Positions 44,622-52,664 of a DNA stretch of 64,000 nucleotides are shown here, one piece after another (the stretch's first letter is position 1; each line of letters begins with the position of its first letter). The translations under genes and the position numbers were made by a program. The stretch spans positions 1-64,000 of the forward strand of contig NZ_NWVD01000003.1 of assembly GCF_002374835.1 (NCBI RefSeq), given 5' to 3'. This stretch comes from Sphingomonas ginsenosidimutans. Its GTDB lineage: Bacteria > Pseudomonadota > Alphaproteobacteria > Sphingomonadales > Sphingomonadaceae. Below the pieces are notes generated by a model. That model had not been told where the DNA came from and did not search any database. It saw only the letters and a list, made by a program, of their open reading frames with translations.

Positions 44622-44637
44622 CGGCACGCATCTTGCT
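44622..44637 (+). promoter_or_regulatory. Sigma-54 promoter of the fliK operon
   Basis: CGGCACG-CATC-TTGCT matches the RpoN consensus at all but the first base. Start predicted near 44648, about 55 nt before the fliK ATG. Would drive fliK-fliLMNOPQR-flhB. Confidence 0.9.
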
Positions 44638-44702
44638 GATTTGTCCACGGACGCTCGCGTCCATCGGTTCAACCCGCTGCGACTGGATACGCCTTGACCA
44701 CG

Positions 44703-47135
44703 ATGGCCAGCCTTTTGCTGACGACCGCCCCCGGCGCGATCGCGATTCCGGCATCGCCCGTGTCCGCCGCCGGCGGTACGCCGGGCGAGGCGGCGGCGGT
44801 TTCGTTCATCGACCTGCTGATGCCCGGCGCCGCAGGCGTGCCGACGCTGCCCGATGCCGCCCGGCAGGCGCTTGCCGCCCCCGGCACGGCGATGCCGGCG
44901 CTGCCCGCCGCAGCGGCCGTTGCGCCCACCCTGCTGCCCGCGGCGCTGCCGGTCGCCGACACCGCGCGACCCGCCGTCCTGCCCGACGCCGCGCCGGGCG
45001 CCGTCCTGCCCGAGGCTGTGCCGATACTCACCGTGACGCCGAACACGGCGCCGATCGCGCACGTGCCCGACGCGCCCGTAGCGCAGCCGCCGGTCACCGA
45101 AGCGCCGGTCGCGCGCGCCGCGCCGGCGCCAGCGACGCGCGCGCCGCGTGCCGATGCGCCGGCCGATCCGCTCGCCTGGCTGGCCGACGCCACCGGGATC
45201 GTCGTTCCCCCCGCGCCCGCCGCGGAGGCGGACGCGGAAACGCCGCCCGCCGCCACGCCGCCGACGCCGCCGACGCCGGTGCTGGCCACGATCGTGCCGC
45301 CGGTGCTGCCGCGCGCCATCCGCACCGCGCGCAAGGACGCGCCCGCCACGCCCACGGACATGCCGGTCGCCGTCACGCCGGAGGCGGCCGCTGCCACCCC
45401 CGACGACGCCCCGCGCGCGGACGCGGCGGTCGAGGATCCCGCGTCGGCGCCGCTCACCAGCGACGCCCCCCTCGCCAGCGATACGCCCGGCACCGCCGAT
45501 CCCGGGCCGTTGCCGGTCGTCCCGAGCGACGATCGCCCCGCCGCCGCGCCCGTCACCGAACCGCAGGCGCGGACACCCGCATCCGACCCGGCGCTGGTGC
45601 CGCTGCCCGCCGCACCGGTCGTGACGCCGGCACCCATCGCCGCGGCGCCCGCGCCAGCCGCGCTGCGCCATGCCGCCGCGGCAGCGCCCGTGCGTGCGCG
45701 ATCCGGTCCGGTCGCGACATCGCCCGTCGTGCCGCCCGCCGCCGCGCCGGCCGCCGCGCCTGTTACCGCCGCACCGGGGCCCGCTGAGTCAGTGACGCAC
45801 GCCGACGCGCCGGTGCCGGTCGCCGCGACGCCGCCCTCCGTTCCAACCACCACCACCATCGCGGCCCCCGCCGTCGCCGCTGCCGATGCGGCCACGCCGC
45901 CCGCCGCGACCCGGACCGCGGATCAGACCGCCGTGGCAGGTCCGGCGCCCGTCGTCGCGCCGCCCCCCACCCCCACCGACGCCCCGACCGACACCCCGGT
46001 CGCGCGCTCGGCCGTCGCCGCCCCCGTGGCCGACGCGCCAGCCGAATCCCCGGCCGCCCCCCTGCCCGCCGCCGCTACGCCCTCGCCCGCCAGCCCGGTC
46101 GTCAGCCCGCCCGTCAGCCAGGTCGTCAGGGCGCGTCCCGCCGTCGCCGATCGCGCGCCGGACGGTACGGCGACCACGGATGCATCCACACGCGCGGTAC
46201 CGATCGTCGCGCCCCGCGCATCCGCCGCCTTCCGCGCGATCGACACCACCGCGATCCCGCACTTCCGCCTTGCCCAGGCGGTCGCCGCATCCGTCGCGAC
46301 CGTCGCGCCGGCCGCCGCCACGCCGCCCGCCGCGGCCGCGATCGTCACCGATTCGGCACCGCCGGTGCCAGCACCCGTCATCCCGGCCGCGATGGAGGTC
46401 GCCGCGACGCCGCTGCCCGCCGCCACGACCGGCGCCGCCGCGACACTCGCCCCGCGCCTTGCCCGCACGCCGTCACCGGTCGCCGGCCCCGCCACCCCCG
46501 CCGCCGCACCACGCGCCACGGGCGAGGCACCGCCCGCGATCGACACCGCCGCACGCGCCTTCGCCGATGCGATCCACCGCGCGGTCACGGGGGAGGATCG
46601 CCCCGCCGCGCCCGACGCCCCGCTGCCCGCGCCGGCGTTCACCGCGCCGGTCGCCGCCGCCGGCGCCGCAGCGCAGACCGGACAGCAGACGCTCGACATG
46701 AACCAGCCGCGCTGGCCGGAGGCGATGATCCAGCGGATCGAGATGCTGCGCGACATGGCCGATGCCAACGACATGTCGATCCGGCTGGTCCCCGATGCGC
46801 TGGGCGCGATCGACATCTCGCTGCGCCGCGACGGCGATACCGTTCAGGTGCAGCTGACCGCCGAACAGCCGCGCACCCGCGCGTTGCTGGCGGAGGCGCA
46901 GCCGCAGCTGACCGACATGGCCGAGGCGCGCGGGCTGAAGCTGCAGCAGACACCGGCCGCGACCGGCGGCGATCGCACCGCGATGGCCGGCCAGCAGCAA
47001 CAGCAATCGCAGGCGCATCAGCAGGCGCATCAGCAGTCGGGGCAGCACCAGCCGCCCCGCGCGCCCGCGCCCGCCCCGCGCCCGTCGCGTGGCCCCGCCG
47101 ACAGCGCGGCCGACGATGACGAGCGCATCGCCTGA
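44703..47135 (+). CDS. fliK: Flagellar hook-length control protein FliK
   Basis: 810 residues, about twice the enterobacterial size. Measures hook length and switches export specificity. The first 660 residues are extreme Ala/Pro/Thr-rich low-complexity sequence. The conserved FliK domain is at 665-755: RWPEAMIQRIEMLRDMADANDMSIRLVPDALG, then VQVQLTAEQPRTRALLAEAQPQL. A Gln/His-rich tail (MAGQQQQQSQAHQQAHQQ) follows. ATG at 44703 is preferred to a TTG at 44694. Confidence 0.87.
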   Translation: MASLLLTTAPGAIAIPASPVSAAGGTPGEAAAVSFIDLLMPGAAGVPTLPDAARQALAAPGTAMPALPAAAAVAPTLLPAALPVADTARPAVLPDAAPGAVLPEAVPILTVTPNTAPIAHVPDAPVAQPPVTEAPVARAAPAPATRAPRADAPADPLAWLADATGIVVPPAPAAEADAETPPAATPPTPPTPVLATIVPPVLPRAIRTARKDAPATPTDMPVAVTPEAAAATPDDAPRADAAVEDPASAPLTSDAPLASDTPGTADPGPLPVVPSDDRPAAAPVTEPQARTPASDPALVPLPAAPVVTPAPIAAAPAPAALRHAAAAAPVRARSGPVATSPVVPPAAAPAAAPVTAAPGPAESVTHADAPVPVAATPPSVPTTTTIAAPAVAAADAATPPAATRTADQTAVAGPAPVVAPPPTPTDAPTDTPVARSAVAAPVADAPAESPAAPLPAAATPSPASPVVSPPVSQVVRARPAVADRAPDGTATTDASTRAVPIVAPRASAAFRAIDTTAIPHFRLAQAVAASVATVAPAAATPPAAAAIVTDSAPPVPAPVIPAAMEVAATPLPAATTGAAATLAPRLARTPSPVAGPATPAAAPRATGEAPPAIDTAARAFADAIHRAVTGEDRPAAPDAPLPAPAFTAPVAAAGAAAQTGQQTLDMNQPRWPEAMIQRIEMLRDMADANDMSIRLVPDALGAIDISLRRDGDTVQVQLTAEQPRTRALLAEAQPQLTDMAEARGLKLQQTPAATGGDRTAMAGQQQQQSQAHQQAHQQSGQHQPPRAPAPAPRPSRGPADSAADDDERIA

Positions 47136-47172
47136 GCTTCTTTCGACAAGACGACCGTGAGGAACCCCGACC

Positions 47173-47847
47173 ATGAGTGACACAGAGGCAGCGCCCGCGC
47201 CCAAGAAGAAGGGCAAGATGAAGATGATCCTGCTGATCGTCGTCGGCGTCGTCGTCCTGCTGGGCGGCGGCATCGGCGCCGGCCTGTATGCCGCCGGCTC
47301 CGGGCTGGTCGGCGGCGGCGGCGGCAAGCACGAGGAGAAGGAGGACCCCAACAAGCCGCATCTGGTCCCCAAGGCCGAGCAGAAGCGCGCCGGTGAAGGC
47401 GGCGGCGAGGGCGGCGAGCACGGCGGCGGCGGCGAAGGCGGCGGCGGCGGCGAACATGGCGGCGGCGAGGGCGAGGCCAAGGAGGAGCACGTCGGCGCCC
47501 CCACCCCGCACGGTTCGGGCGGGGAGGAATATGCCTCCAACTATTATGCAATGGAGAAGGAGTTCACCGCCAACCTCCAGAACTCGATCCATTTCGTCCA
47601 GGTCGGCGTCGCCATTTCGACCCCCTATGACGACAAGGTCATCAACAATCTGAAGACCAACGACATCGCGGTACGCTCCGCGATCCTGATGACGCTGGGC
47701 GACACGACCGAGGACCAGGTGTTCACCAGCGCGGGCAAACAGCAGCTGCAGAAGCGGCTGGCGGGCGCGATCAACGCCGTTCTGAAGGAAAAGGAGGGAT
47801 TCGGCGGGATCAGTAACGTCTACTTTACCAATTTCGTTGTTCAGTGA
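47173..47847 (+). CDS. fliL: Flagellar basal body protein FliL
   Basis: 224 residues. Single N-terminal helix (MKMILLIVVGVVVLLGGGI), then a Gly/Glu/His-rich linker (roughly residues 50-115) that is unusually long, then the FliL domain with YYAMEKEFTANLQNSIHFVQVGVAI and ILMTLGDTTEDQV, ending VYFTNFVVQ. FliL surrounds the stator and supports torque. First of fliLMNOPQR. Confidence 0.93.
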   Translation: MSDTEAAPAPKKKGKMKMILLIVVGVVVLLGGGIGAGLYAAGSGLVGGGGGKHEEKEDPNKPHLVPKAEQKRAGEGGGEGGEHGGGGEGGGGGEHGGGEGEAKEEHVGAPTPHGSGGEEYASNYYAMEKEFTANLQNSIHFVQVGVAISTPYDDKVINNLKTNDIAVRSAILMTLGDTTEDQVFTSAGKQQLQKRLAGAINAVLKEKEGFGGISNVYFTNFVVQ

Positions 47848-47853
47848 CCGGGC

Positions 47854-48834
47854 ATGGTTAACGAGCCCGCAACCCCCGAATCCGGAGTCGTCTCCGGCGC
47901 GTCCGACCGGCGCGAACGTACCCGAGCCGACGCCCTCGTCAGCCCGGTGACGCTCGGCGCCGGTCCCGCCGGGGGTGCGGGCGGTGCGGCCAAGCTGCAT
48001 CCGTTCGGCGATCTCCACACGCTCCAGCATCTGTCGGCGCGCGCCGCGCGCGGGGTGCGCCAGACGTTCGAGGGCGTGTGGCGCACCGAAACGCGCGTCT
48101 GGGCCGAACCGCTGGAGGTGCTGCGCCTGGCCGACTATCGTCTGGCGCGCGGCGACCTGCTCACCGCATGGGTGCCGCTGTCGATGGACGGCCGCCCGCT
48201 GCTGTGCGTGATGGACGGTACGTTCATCTTCGAGCTGATCGACATGTTCTTCGGCGGGCGCGGCGACGTACCGCCGATCATCGCGCAGGAATTTACCCCC
48301 GCGGCCGACGCGCTGATGGCGCGGATCGCGCCGTCGCTGGCGCGCGCGCTGGAAACCGCGTGGGAACCGCTGGCCCCGGCACGGTTCGAGGCGGAGCGCT
48401 GCGAACTGGGCGCCGGCCTCACCTCCGCGATCGAGGCGGACGAGGTGGTGATCGCCACCCGCTTCGGGATCGCGCGCGGCGCCGGCAAGCCCGCGCTGCT
48501 CGACGTGCTGTACCCGGTCCAGACGCTCAAGCCGTACACCGTCGCGCTGACCGGGAAGGTCGTCGCCAAGCCGACCGGCGTCGATGCCGAATGGCAGACC
48601 GCGCTGACCCGCGCCGCGATGGCGGTGCGCGTGCCGGTCCGCTCGGTACTGGCCGAACCGACGATCTCGCTCGCGCGGCTGATGGACCTGAAACCCGGCG
48701 ACGTCATCCCGATCAGCTTCGGCACCGACGTGCCCGTCCACATCGGCGGGATGCCGCTGGGGATGGGCACCGTCGGCACCTCCAACGGCCGCGCCGCCAT
48801 CCGCATCACCAAGCTTGAAGGACCCGTGCAATGA
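47854..48834 (+). CDS. fliM: Flagellar motor switch protein FliM, without the N-terminal CheY-binding motif
   Basis: 326 residues. C-ring switch protein. Body is typical: FGDLHTLQHLSARAARGVRQTFEG, PLSMDGRPLLCVMDGTFIFELIDMFFGG and C-terminal MDLKPGDVIPISFG with IRITKLEG. The usual N-terminal LSQxEIDALL peptide that captures CheY-P is absent; the first 45 residues are Gly/Ala/Pro-rich. The start codon region ATGGTTAAC also reads GTTAACCAT on the minus strand. Confidence 0.92.
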   Translation: MVNEPATPESGVVSGASDRRERTRADALVSPVTLGAGPAGGAGGAAKLHPFGDLHTLQHLSARAARGVRQTFEGVWRTETRVWAEPLEVLRLADYRLARGDLLTAWVPLSMDGRPLLCVMDGTFIFELIDMFFGGRGDVPPIIAQEFTPAADALMARIAPSLARALETAWEPLAPARFEAERCELGAGLTSAIEADEVVIATRFGIARGAGKPALLDVLYPVQTLKPYTVALTGKVVAKPTGVDAEWQTALTRAAMAVRVPVRSVLAEPTISLARLMDLKPGDVIPISFGTDVPVHIGGMPLGMGTVGTSNGRAAIRITKLEGPVQ

Positions 48835-49121
48835 ACGACATGACCGGGGGGTTCCCCGTCGAATCCGCCGTGGCCGCCAACATGCGGCTGCTGCAGGACG
48901 TCGACGTCAAGCTGACGGTGGAGATCGGATCGACCACGCTGTCGCTGCGCGAGCTGCTGGCGCTGGGCGAGGCGAGCGTGATCGAGCTGGACCGCAAGGC
49001 GGGCGAGCTGCTGGACGTGCTGGTCAACGGCACGCTGATCGGCCGCGGCGAGGTGGTGACCGTCGGCGAGCGCTTCGGCGTGAAGATGACCGAGCTGGTC
49101 GCCCCCGAAAAGCGCGGCTGA
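48831..49121 (+). CDS. fliN: Flagellar motor switch protein FliN
   Basis: 96 residues, essentially one SpoA domain: LLQDVDVKLTVEIGSTTLSLRELLALGEASVIELDRKAGELLDVLVNGTLIGRGEVVTVGERFGVKMTEL in sequence order matches FliN. Forms the bottom of the C-ring with FliM; overlaps fliM by four bases. Confidence 0.95.
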   Translation: MNDMTGGFPVESAVAANMRLLQDVDVKLTVEIGSTTLSLRELLALGEASVIELDRKAGELLDVLVNGTLIGRGEVVTVGERFGVKMTELVAPEKRG

Positions 49122-49133
49122 GGCGCCCGTCCG

Positions 49134-49412
49134 ATGATGTGGACCTATATCCTGAAGCTGATCGTGCTGTTGCCGCTGGTGTGCGGGCTGATGATCGGCT
49201 GCCTGTATCTTTGGCGCAAGCTGGAGACGCGGATGCCCGGTCGTACCGCGACGCGGATGATCGCGGTGCGCGAGACGATGATGATCTCCCCCGGCGTGCG
49301 CCTCGCGGTGCTCGATTTCGAGGGCAAGCGCCTGCTCGTCTCGGTCGCACGCACCGGCGTCACGCTGGTCGATACCTCGGCCACGCGCGTGCCGATCGGC
49401 GGCGACGCATGA
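49134..49412 (+). CDS. fliO: Flagellar export protein FliO
   Basis: 92 residues. One N-terminal helix (MWTYILKLIVLLPLVCGLMIGCLYL) and a short cytoplasmic domain with VRETMMISPGVRLAVLDFEGKRLLVSVARTGVTLV, as in FliO/FliZ. Assists FliP assembly. Two ATG codons are adjacent (49134, 49137). ATGA overlap with fliP. Confidence 0.85.
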   Translation: MMWTYILKLIVLLPLVCGLMIGCLYLWRKLETRMPGRTATRMIAVRETMMISPGVRLAVLDFEGKRLLVSVARTGVTLVDTSATRVPIGGDA

Positions 49413-50317
49413 GCACGGCTCCAATCACCGTCACCCGCACCGGCCGCGGCCCCGCGCTGATCGCGCCGGCGCGTCCGCGCGCCGCGGGCGGCTGGTGGCG
49501 GCTCGTCCTGGCGCTGGTCGCGATCGGCATCGCGCTGGCGGTCGCCATGCCCGCCTTCGCGCAGGGCGCCGCCCCGCCGCCGGGCGCGCCCGCCGCGCCC
49601 GCACCGGGCGTCGGCGATGCGATCGACCGCGCGCTGGGCCAGCTGTCGACCGGCGCGGCCAGCCCCGCCGGCACGCCGGGCAACGGCTCGCTGTCGCTGT
49701 CGCTGCAGGTGCTCATCATCATGGGCCTGCTCACGGTGCTGCCGGGCATCGTGCTGATGATGACCAGCTTCACGCGGATCATCATCGTCCTGTCGATCCT
49801 GCGCCAGGCGATGGGGTTGCAGCAGACGCCGCCCAACCAGGTGCTGATCGGCCTGTCGCTGTTCCTCAGCTTCTTCATCATGGCGCCCGCGATCAACCAG
49901 ATCAACGCGACCGCGATCCAGCCCTATGCCGCGGGCCGGATCGGCGGCACCGATCTCATCAAGACCGCCGGCGCCCCGCTCCACGCCTTCATGGCGAAGC
50001 AGACGCGGGTGAAGGACGTGACGATGTTCGCGGACATGGCCAAGTCCGGCCCCTATGCCAGCCCCAACGATATCCCCTATTCGGTGCTGCTGCCGGCGTT
50101 CGTGACGTCGGAGCTGAAGACCGCGTTCCAGATCGGCTTCCTGATCTTTCTGCCGTTCATCGTCATCGACCTGGTCGTGGCGACGGTGCTGATGGCGCTG
50201 GGCATGGCGATGCTCAGCCCGACGATCATCTCGCTGCCGTTCAAGCTCCTGCTGTTCGTCCTTGTCGACGGCTGGGCGCTGACGATGGGCAGCCTCGCCA
50301 ATTCCTTCGCCACCTGA
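49409..50317 (+). CDS. fliP: Flagellar export channel protein FliP
   Basis: 302 residues. With FliQ and FliR builds the export pore. Signal-peptide-like first helix ending AMPAFAQ, then SLQVLIIMGLLTVLPGIVLMMTSFTRIIIVLSILRQAMG and the terminal block PYSVLLPAFVTSELKTAFQIGFLIFLPFIVIDLVVA, all diagnostic for FliP. Confidence 0.96.
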   Translation: MSTAPITVTRTGRGPALIAPARPRAAGGWWRLVLALVAIGIALAVAMPAFAQGAAPPPGAPAAPAPGVGDAIDRALGQLSTGAASPAGTPGNGSLSLSLQVLIIMGLLTVLPGIVLMMTSFTRIIIVLSILRQAMGLQQTPPNQVLIGLSLFLSFFIMAPAINQINATAIQPYAAGRIGGTDLIKTAGAPLHAFMAKQTRVKDVTMFADMAKSGPYASPNDIPYSVLLPAFVTSELKTAFQIGFLIFLPFIVIDLVVATVLMALGMAMLSPTIISLPFKLLLFVLVDGWALTMGSLANSFAT

Positions 50318-50342
50318 CGCCCCCCGGACAGGAACCGACGCC

Positions 50343-50624
50343 ATGCATCCGCTGGTCGATGCCGACTATTTCCTCACCCTCGCCAACCAGACGATGTGGG
50401 TGCTGGCGCTCGCCGCCGCGCCGCTGCTGGTCCCCGCGCTGCTGTCCGGGCTGATCCTGGGGATGGTGCAGGCCGCCACCTCGATCAACGAACAATCGCT
50501 CAGCTTCATCCCGAAGCTGATCGTCGTGGCCGTGTCGATCATGGTGTTCGGCGCGATGATCCTGGGCCTGCTCAGCGATTTCACCGCCGAAATCTTCGCG
50601 CGCATCCCCGATCTGGTGCGGTAA
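50343..50624 (+). CDS. fliQ: Flagellar export protein FliQ
   Basis: 93 residues, two helices: TMWVLALAAAPLLVPALLSGLILGMVQAATSINEQSLSFIPKLI in order and VVAVSIMVFGAMILGLLSDF. Typical FliQ size and sequence. 25 bp after fliP. Confidence 0.95.
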   Translation: MHPLVDADYFLTLANQTMWVLALAAAPLLVPALLSGLILGMVQAATSINEQSLSFIPKLIVVAVSIMVFGAMILGLLSDFTAEIFARIPDLVR

Positions 50625-50707
50625 CGACCGATGACGGCGACCACCCACGGATCGCCCCGCCCCGCGCCCGCGTGGCGCGCGGCGCGCGCGCGGGCGCGGA
50701 CCGCGTA

Positions 50708-51496
50708 ATGCTCGGCTTCGGCCTCGCGATCGAGCCGCAGCTGTGGGCGCTGCTGTTCGTGATGGTGCGCGTCGGCGCCGCGTTCGTCGCCGCGCCGGTA
50801 TTCGGCAACGTCTCCGTCCCGGTGCAGGTGCGCGTCGCGCTGTCGGGCGCGGTGGCGATCCTGGTGCTGGGGACGAACACGATTGCGGTGCCGCCGACGG
50901 TGTTCGCGCTGTCGACCTTCCTGTCGGTCGCCGCGGAGGCGCTGGTGGGACTGGCGCTCGGCTTCGTCGTGCAGATCGCCTTCGCCGCGCCGCTGGTCGC
51001 GGGCGAGATCATCGGCGGTTCGATGGGGATCGGCTTCGCCAGCATGATGGACCCCACCACGGGGCGTTCCAGCCCGGCGGTCAGCCAGTTCCTGTCGATC
51101 CTGCTCACCTTGCTGTTCCTGTCGCTCGACGGGCATCTGGTGCTGGTCGACATGGTCGCCAAAAGCTATCGCGCGCTGCCGCCCGGCGCGGCGTGGATGA
51201 CCGCGGGGCAGATGCGCGACATCGCGCTGTTCGGCGGCTACGCCTTCCTGGCGGGGCTGCTGCTGGCGCTACCGGTCGGCTTCCTGCTGCTGTGCCAGAA
51301 CATCGTCATGGGGATGCTATCGCGCTCCGCGCCGGCGCTCAACCTGTTCTCGGTCGGACTGCCCGCCAGCCTGGCGGTGGGGGTCATCACGCTCGGCATC
51401 GCGCTGCCCGCGATGGGCGATTACATGCAGGTGATCGTGCGCGAGGGGCTGGCCGCGGCGCAGAGCCTGGTGCTGCTGACGACGGGAGGCTTCTGA
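50708..51496 (+). CDS. fliR: Flagellar export protein FliR
   Basis: 262 residues, about six helices. VRVGAAFVAAPVFGNVSVPVQVRVALS near the N-terminus and EIIGGSMGIGFASMMDPTTGRSSPAVSQF are FliR signatures. ATG at 50708. An 83-bp gap from fliQ, GC-rich and without a visible promoter, is the largest inside this operon. 1 bp from flhB. Confidence 0.94.
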   Translation: MLGFGLAIEPQLWALLFVMVRVGAAFVAAPVFGNVSVPVQVRVALSGAVAILVLGTNTIAVPPTVFALSTFLSVAAEALVGLALGFVVQIAFAAPLVAGEIIGGSMGIGFASMMDPTTGRSSPAVSQFLSILLTLLFLSLDGHLVLVDMVAKSYRALPPGAAWMTAGQMRDIALFGGYAFLAGLLLALPVGFLLLCQNIVMGMLSRSAPALNLFSVGLPASLAVGVITLGIALPAMGDYMQVIVREGLAAAQSLVLLTTGGF

Positions 51497-51497
51497 C

Positions 51498-52628
51498 ATG
51501 TCGGAGGAAGCCGCCGGCGACAAGACAGAAGCCCCAACCCAGAAGCGCAAGGACGACGCCCGCGACAAGGGCGATATCCTCAAGAGCCGCGAATTCGCCA
51601 CCGCGCTCGTGGTGCTGGCGGGCACCGCGTGGATGATCTTCTTCGGCCCCGGGCTGATCGCGGCATGCCGCGCGGTGATGCGCGCGAGCTTCACCTTCGG
51701 GCGTACCGACGTGGAGGATTTCCAGCCGTTCCGCCCGCTGGTGGAGGCCGGATGGAAGGTCGCACCGCCGGTCGCGATCCTGTTCGCGATCACCATCGCC
51801 GCCGCGATCGTCAGCCAGGCGGGGCTGGGCAGCCTGCGCTTCAACGCCTCGCTGATGGCGCCCAAGCCGCAGCGCCTGAATCCGGCCAACGGGCTGAAGA
51901 AGATTTTCGGCCTGAACGGCTGGACCGAGCTGGGCAAGTCGCTGCTGAAGGTCGTGCTGCTGGGCGCGATCGGCGCGTGGATGCTGTGGAAGACCGCGCA
52001 TTTCAGCTTCGGGCTGGCCGCCTCCAACCTGCCGGTCGCGCTCGCCTCGCTGGGGGAGACGCTGAACGGCATCATGCTGGCGATGGCCGCCGGGCTGGTC
52101 GGGATCGCCGCGCTCGACGTGCCGACCCAGATCCTCCAGCTGCTGCGCAAGCTGCGCATGACCAAGCAGGAGGTGAAGGACGAGAACAAGGAGAGCGAGG
52201 GCAACCCCGAGATGAAGGGCCACCTGCGCCAGAAGCAGCGCGAGGTGCTGTCGGGCGGGATGCGCAAGGCGATCGCGGAGGCGCATGTCGTGCTGACCAA
52301 CCCGACGCATTTCGCGGTCGCGCTGCGCTACGATCGCGGGCGCGATCAGGTGCCGGTGGTGGTCGCCAAGGGCCGCGGCGCGACCGCGCTGGCGATCCGC
52401 GAGCGCGCGGGCGAGATCGGGCTCCAGATCCTCGAATATCCCGCGCTGGCGCGCGCCGTCTATTACACCAGCCGCGAAGGGCAGGAGATCCGCGACGACC
52501 TGTACCTGGCGGTCGCCACCGTGCTGGCGTTCGTCTTCGGCCTCAACGCGCAGGCCGGCGGCACGATGCCGGCGATCGACGTTCCCCCCACCGCCCGGTT
52601 CGACGAAAATGGCGTCCAGCAGGCATAA
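51498..52628 (+). CDS. flhB: Flagellar export switch protein FlhB
   Basis: 376 residues. Four helices, then a cytoplasmic domain with the autocleavage motif NPTH at 268-271 (VVLTNPTHFAVALRY). Begins SEEAAGDKTEAPTQKRKDDARDKGDI, the FlhB N-terminus. FlhB switches export from rod/hook to filament substrates with FliK. Its TAA stop forms part of the fliD sigma-28 -35 box. Confidence 0.96.
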   Translation: MSEEAAGDKTEAPTQKRKDDARDKGDILKSREFATALVVLAGTAWMIFFGPGLIAACRAVMRASFTFGRTDVEDFQPFRPLVEAGWKVAPPVAILFAITIAAAIVSQAGLGSLRFNASLMAPKPQRLNPANGLKKIFGLNGWTELGKSLLKVVLLGAIGAWMLWKTAHFSFGLAASNLPVALASLGETLNGIMLAMAAGLVGIAALDVPTQILQLLRKLRMTKQEVKDENKESEGNPEMKGHLRQKQREVLSGGMRKAIAEAHVVLTNPTHFAVALRYDRGRDQVPVVVAKGRGATALAIRERAGEIGLQILEYPALARAVYYTSREGQEIRDDLYLAVATVLAFVFGLNAQAGGTMPAIDVPPTARFDENGVQQA

Positions 52629-52652
52629 AGCCCGCCGCCGTCCGGTCGTTTA
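52624..52652 (+). promoter_or_regulatory. Sigma-28 promoter of fliD
   Basis: CATAAAG (52624-52630; TAAAG at 52626-52630), a 14-bp spacer, GTCGTTTA (52645-52652): same boxes and spacing as in front of flgM and the flagellins. Predicted start near 52659, only 6 nt before the fliD ATG, so the leader is very short. The box overlaps the end of flhB. Confidence 0.75.
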
Positions 52653-52664
52653 GAAAGGACGATC

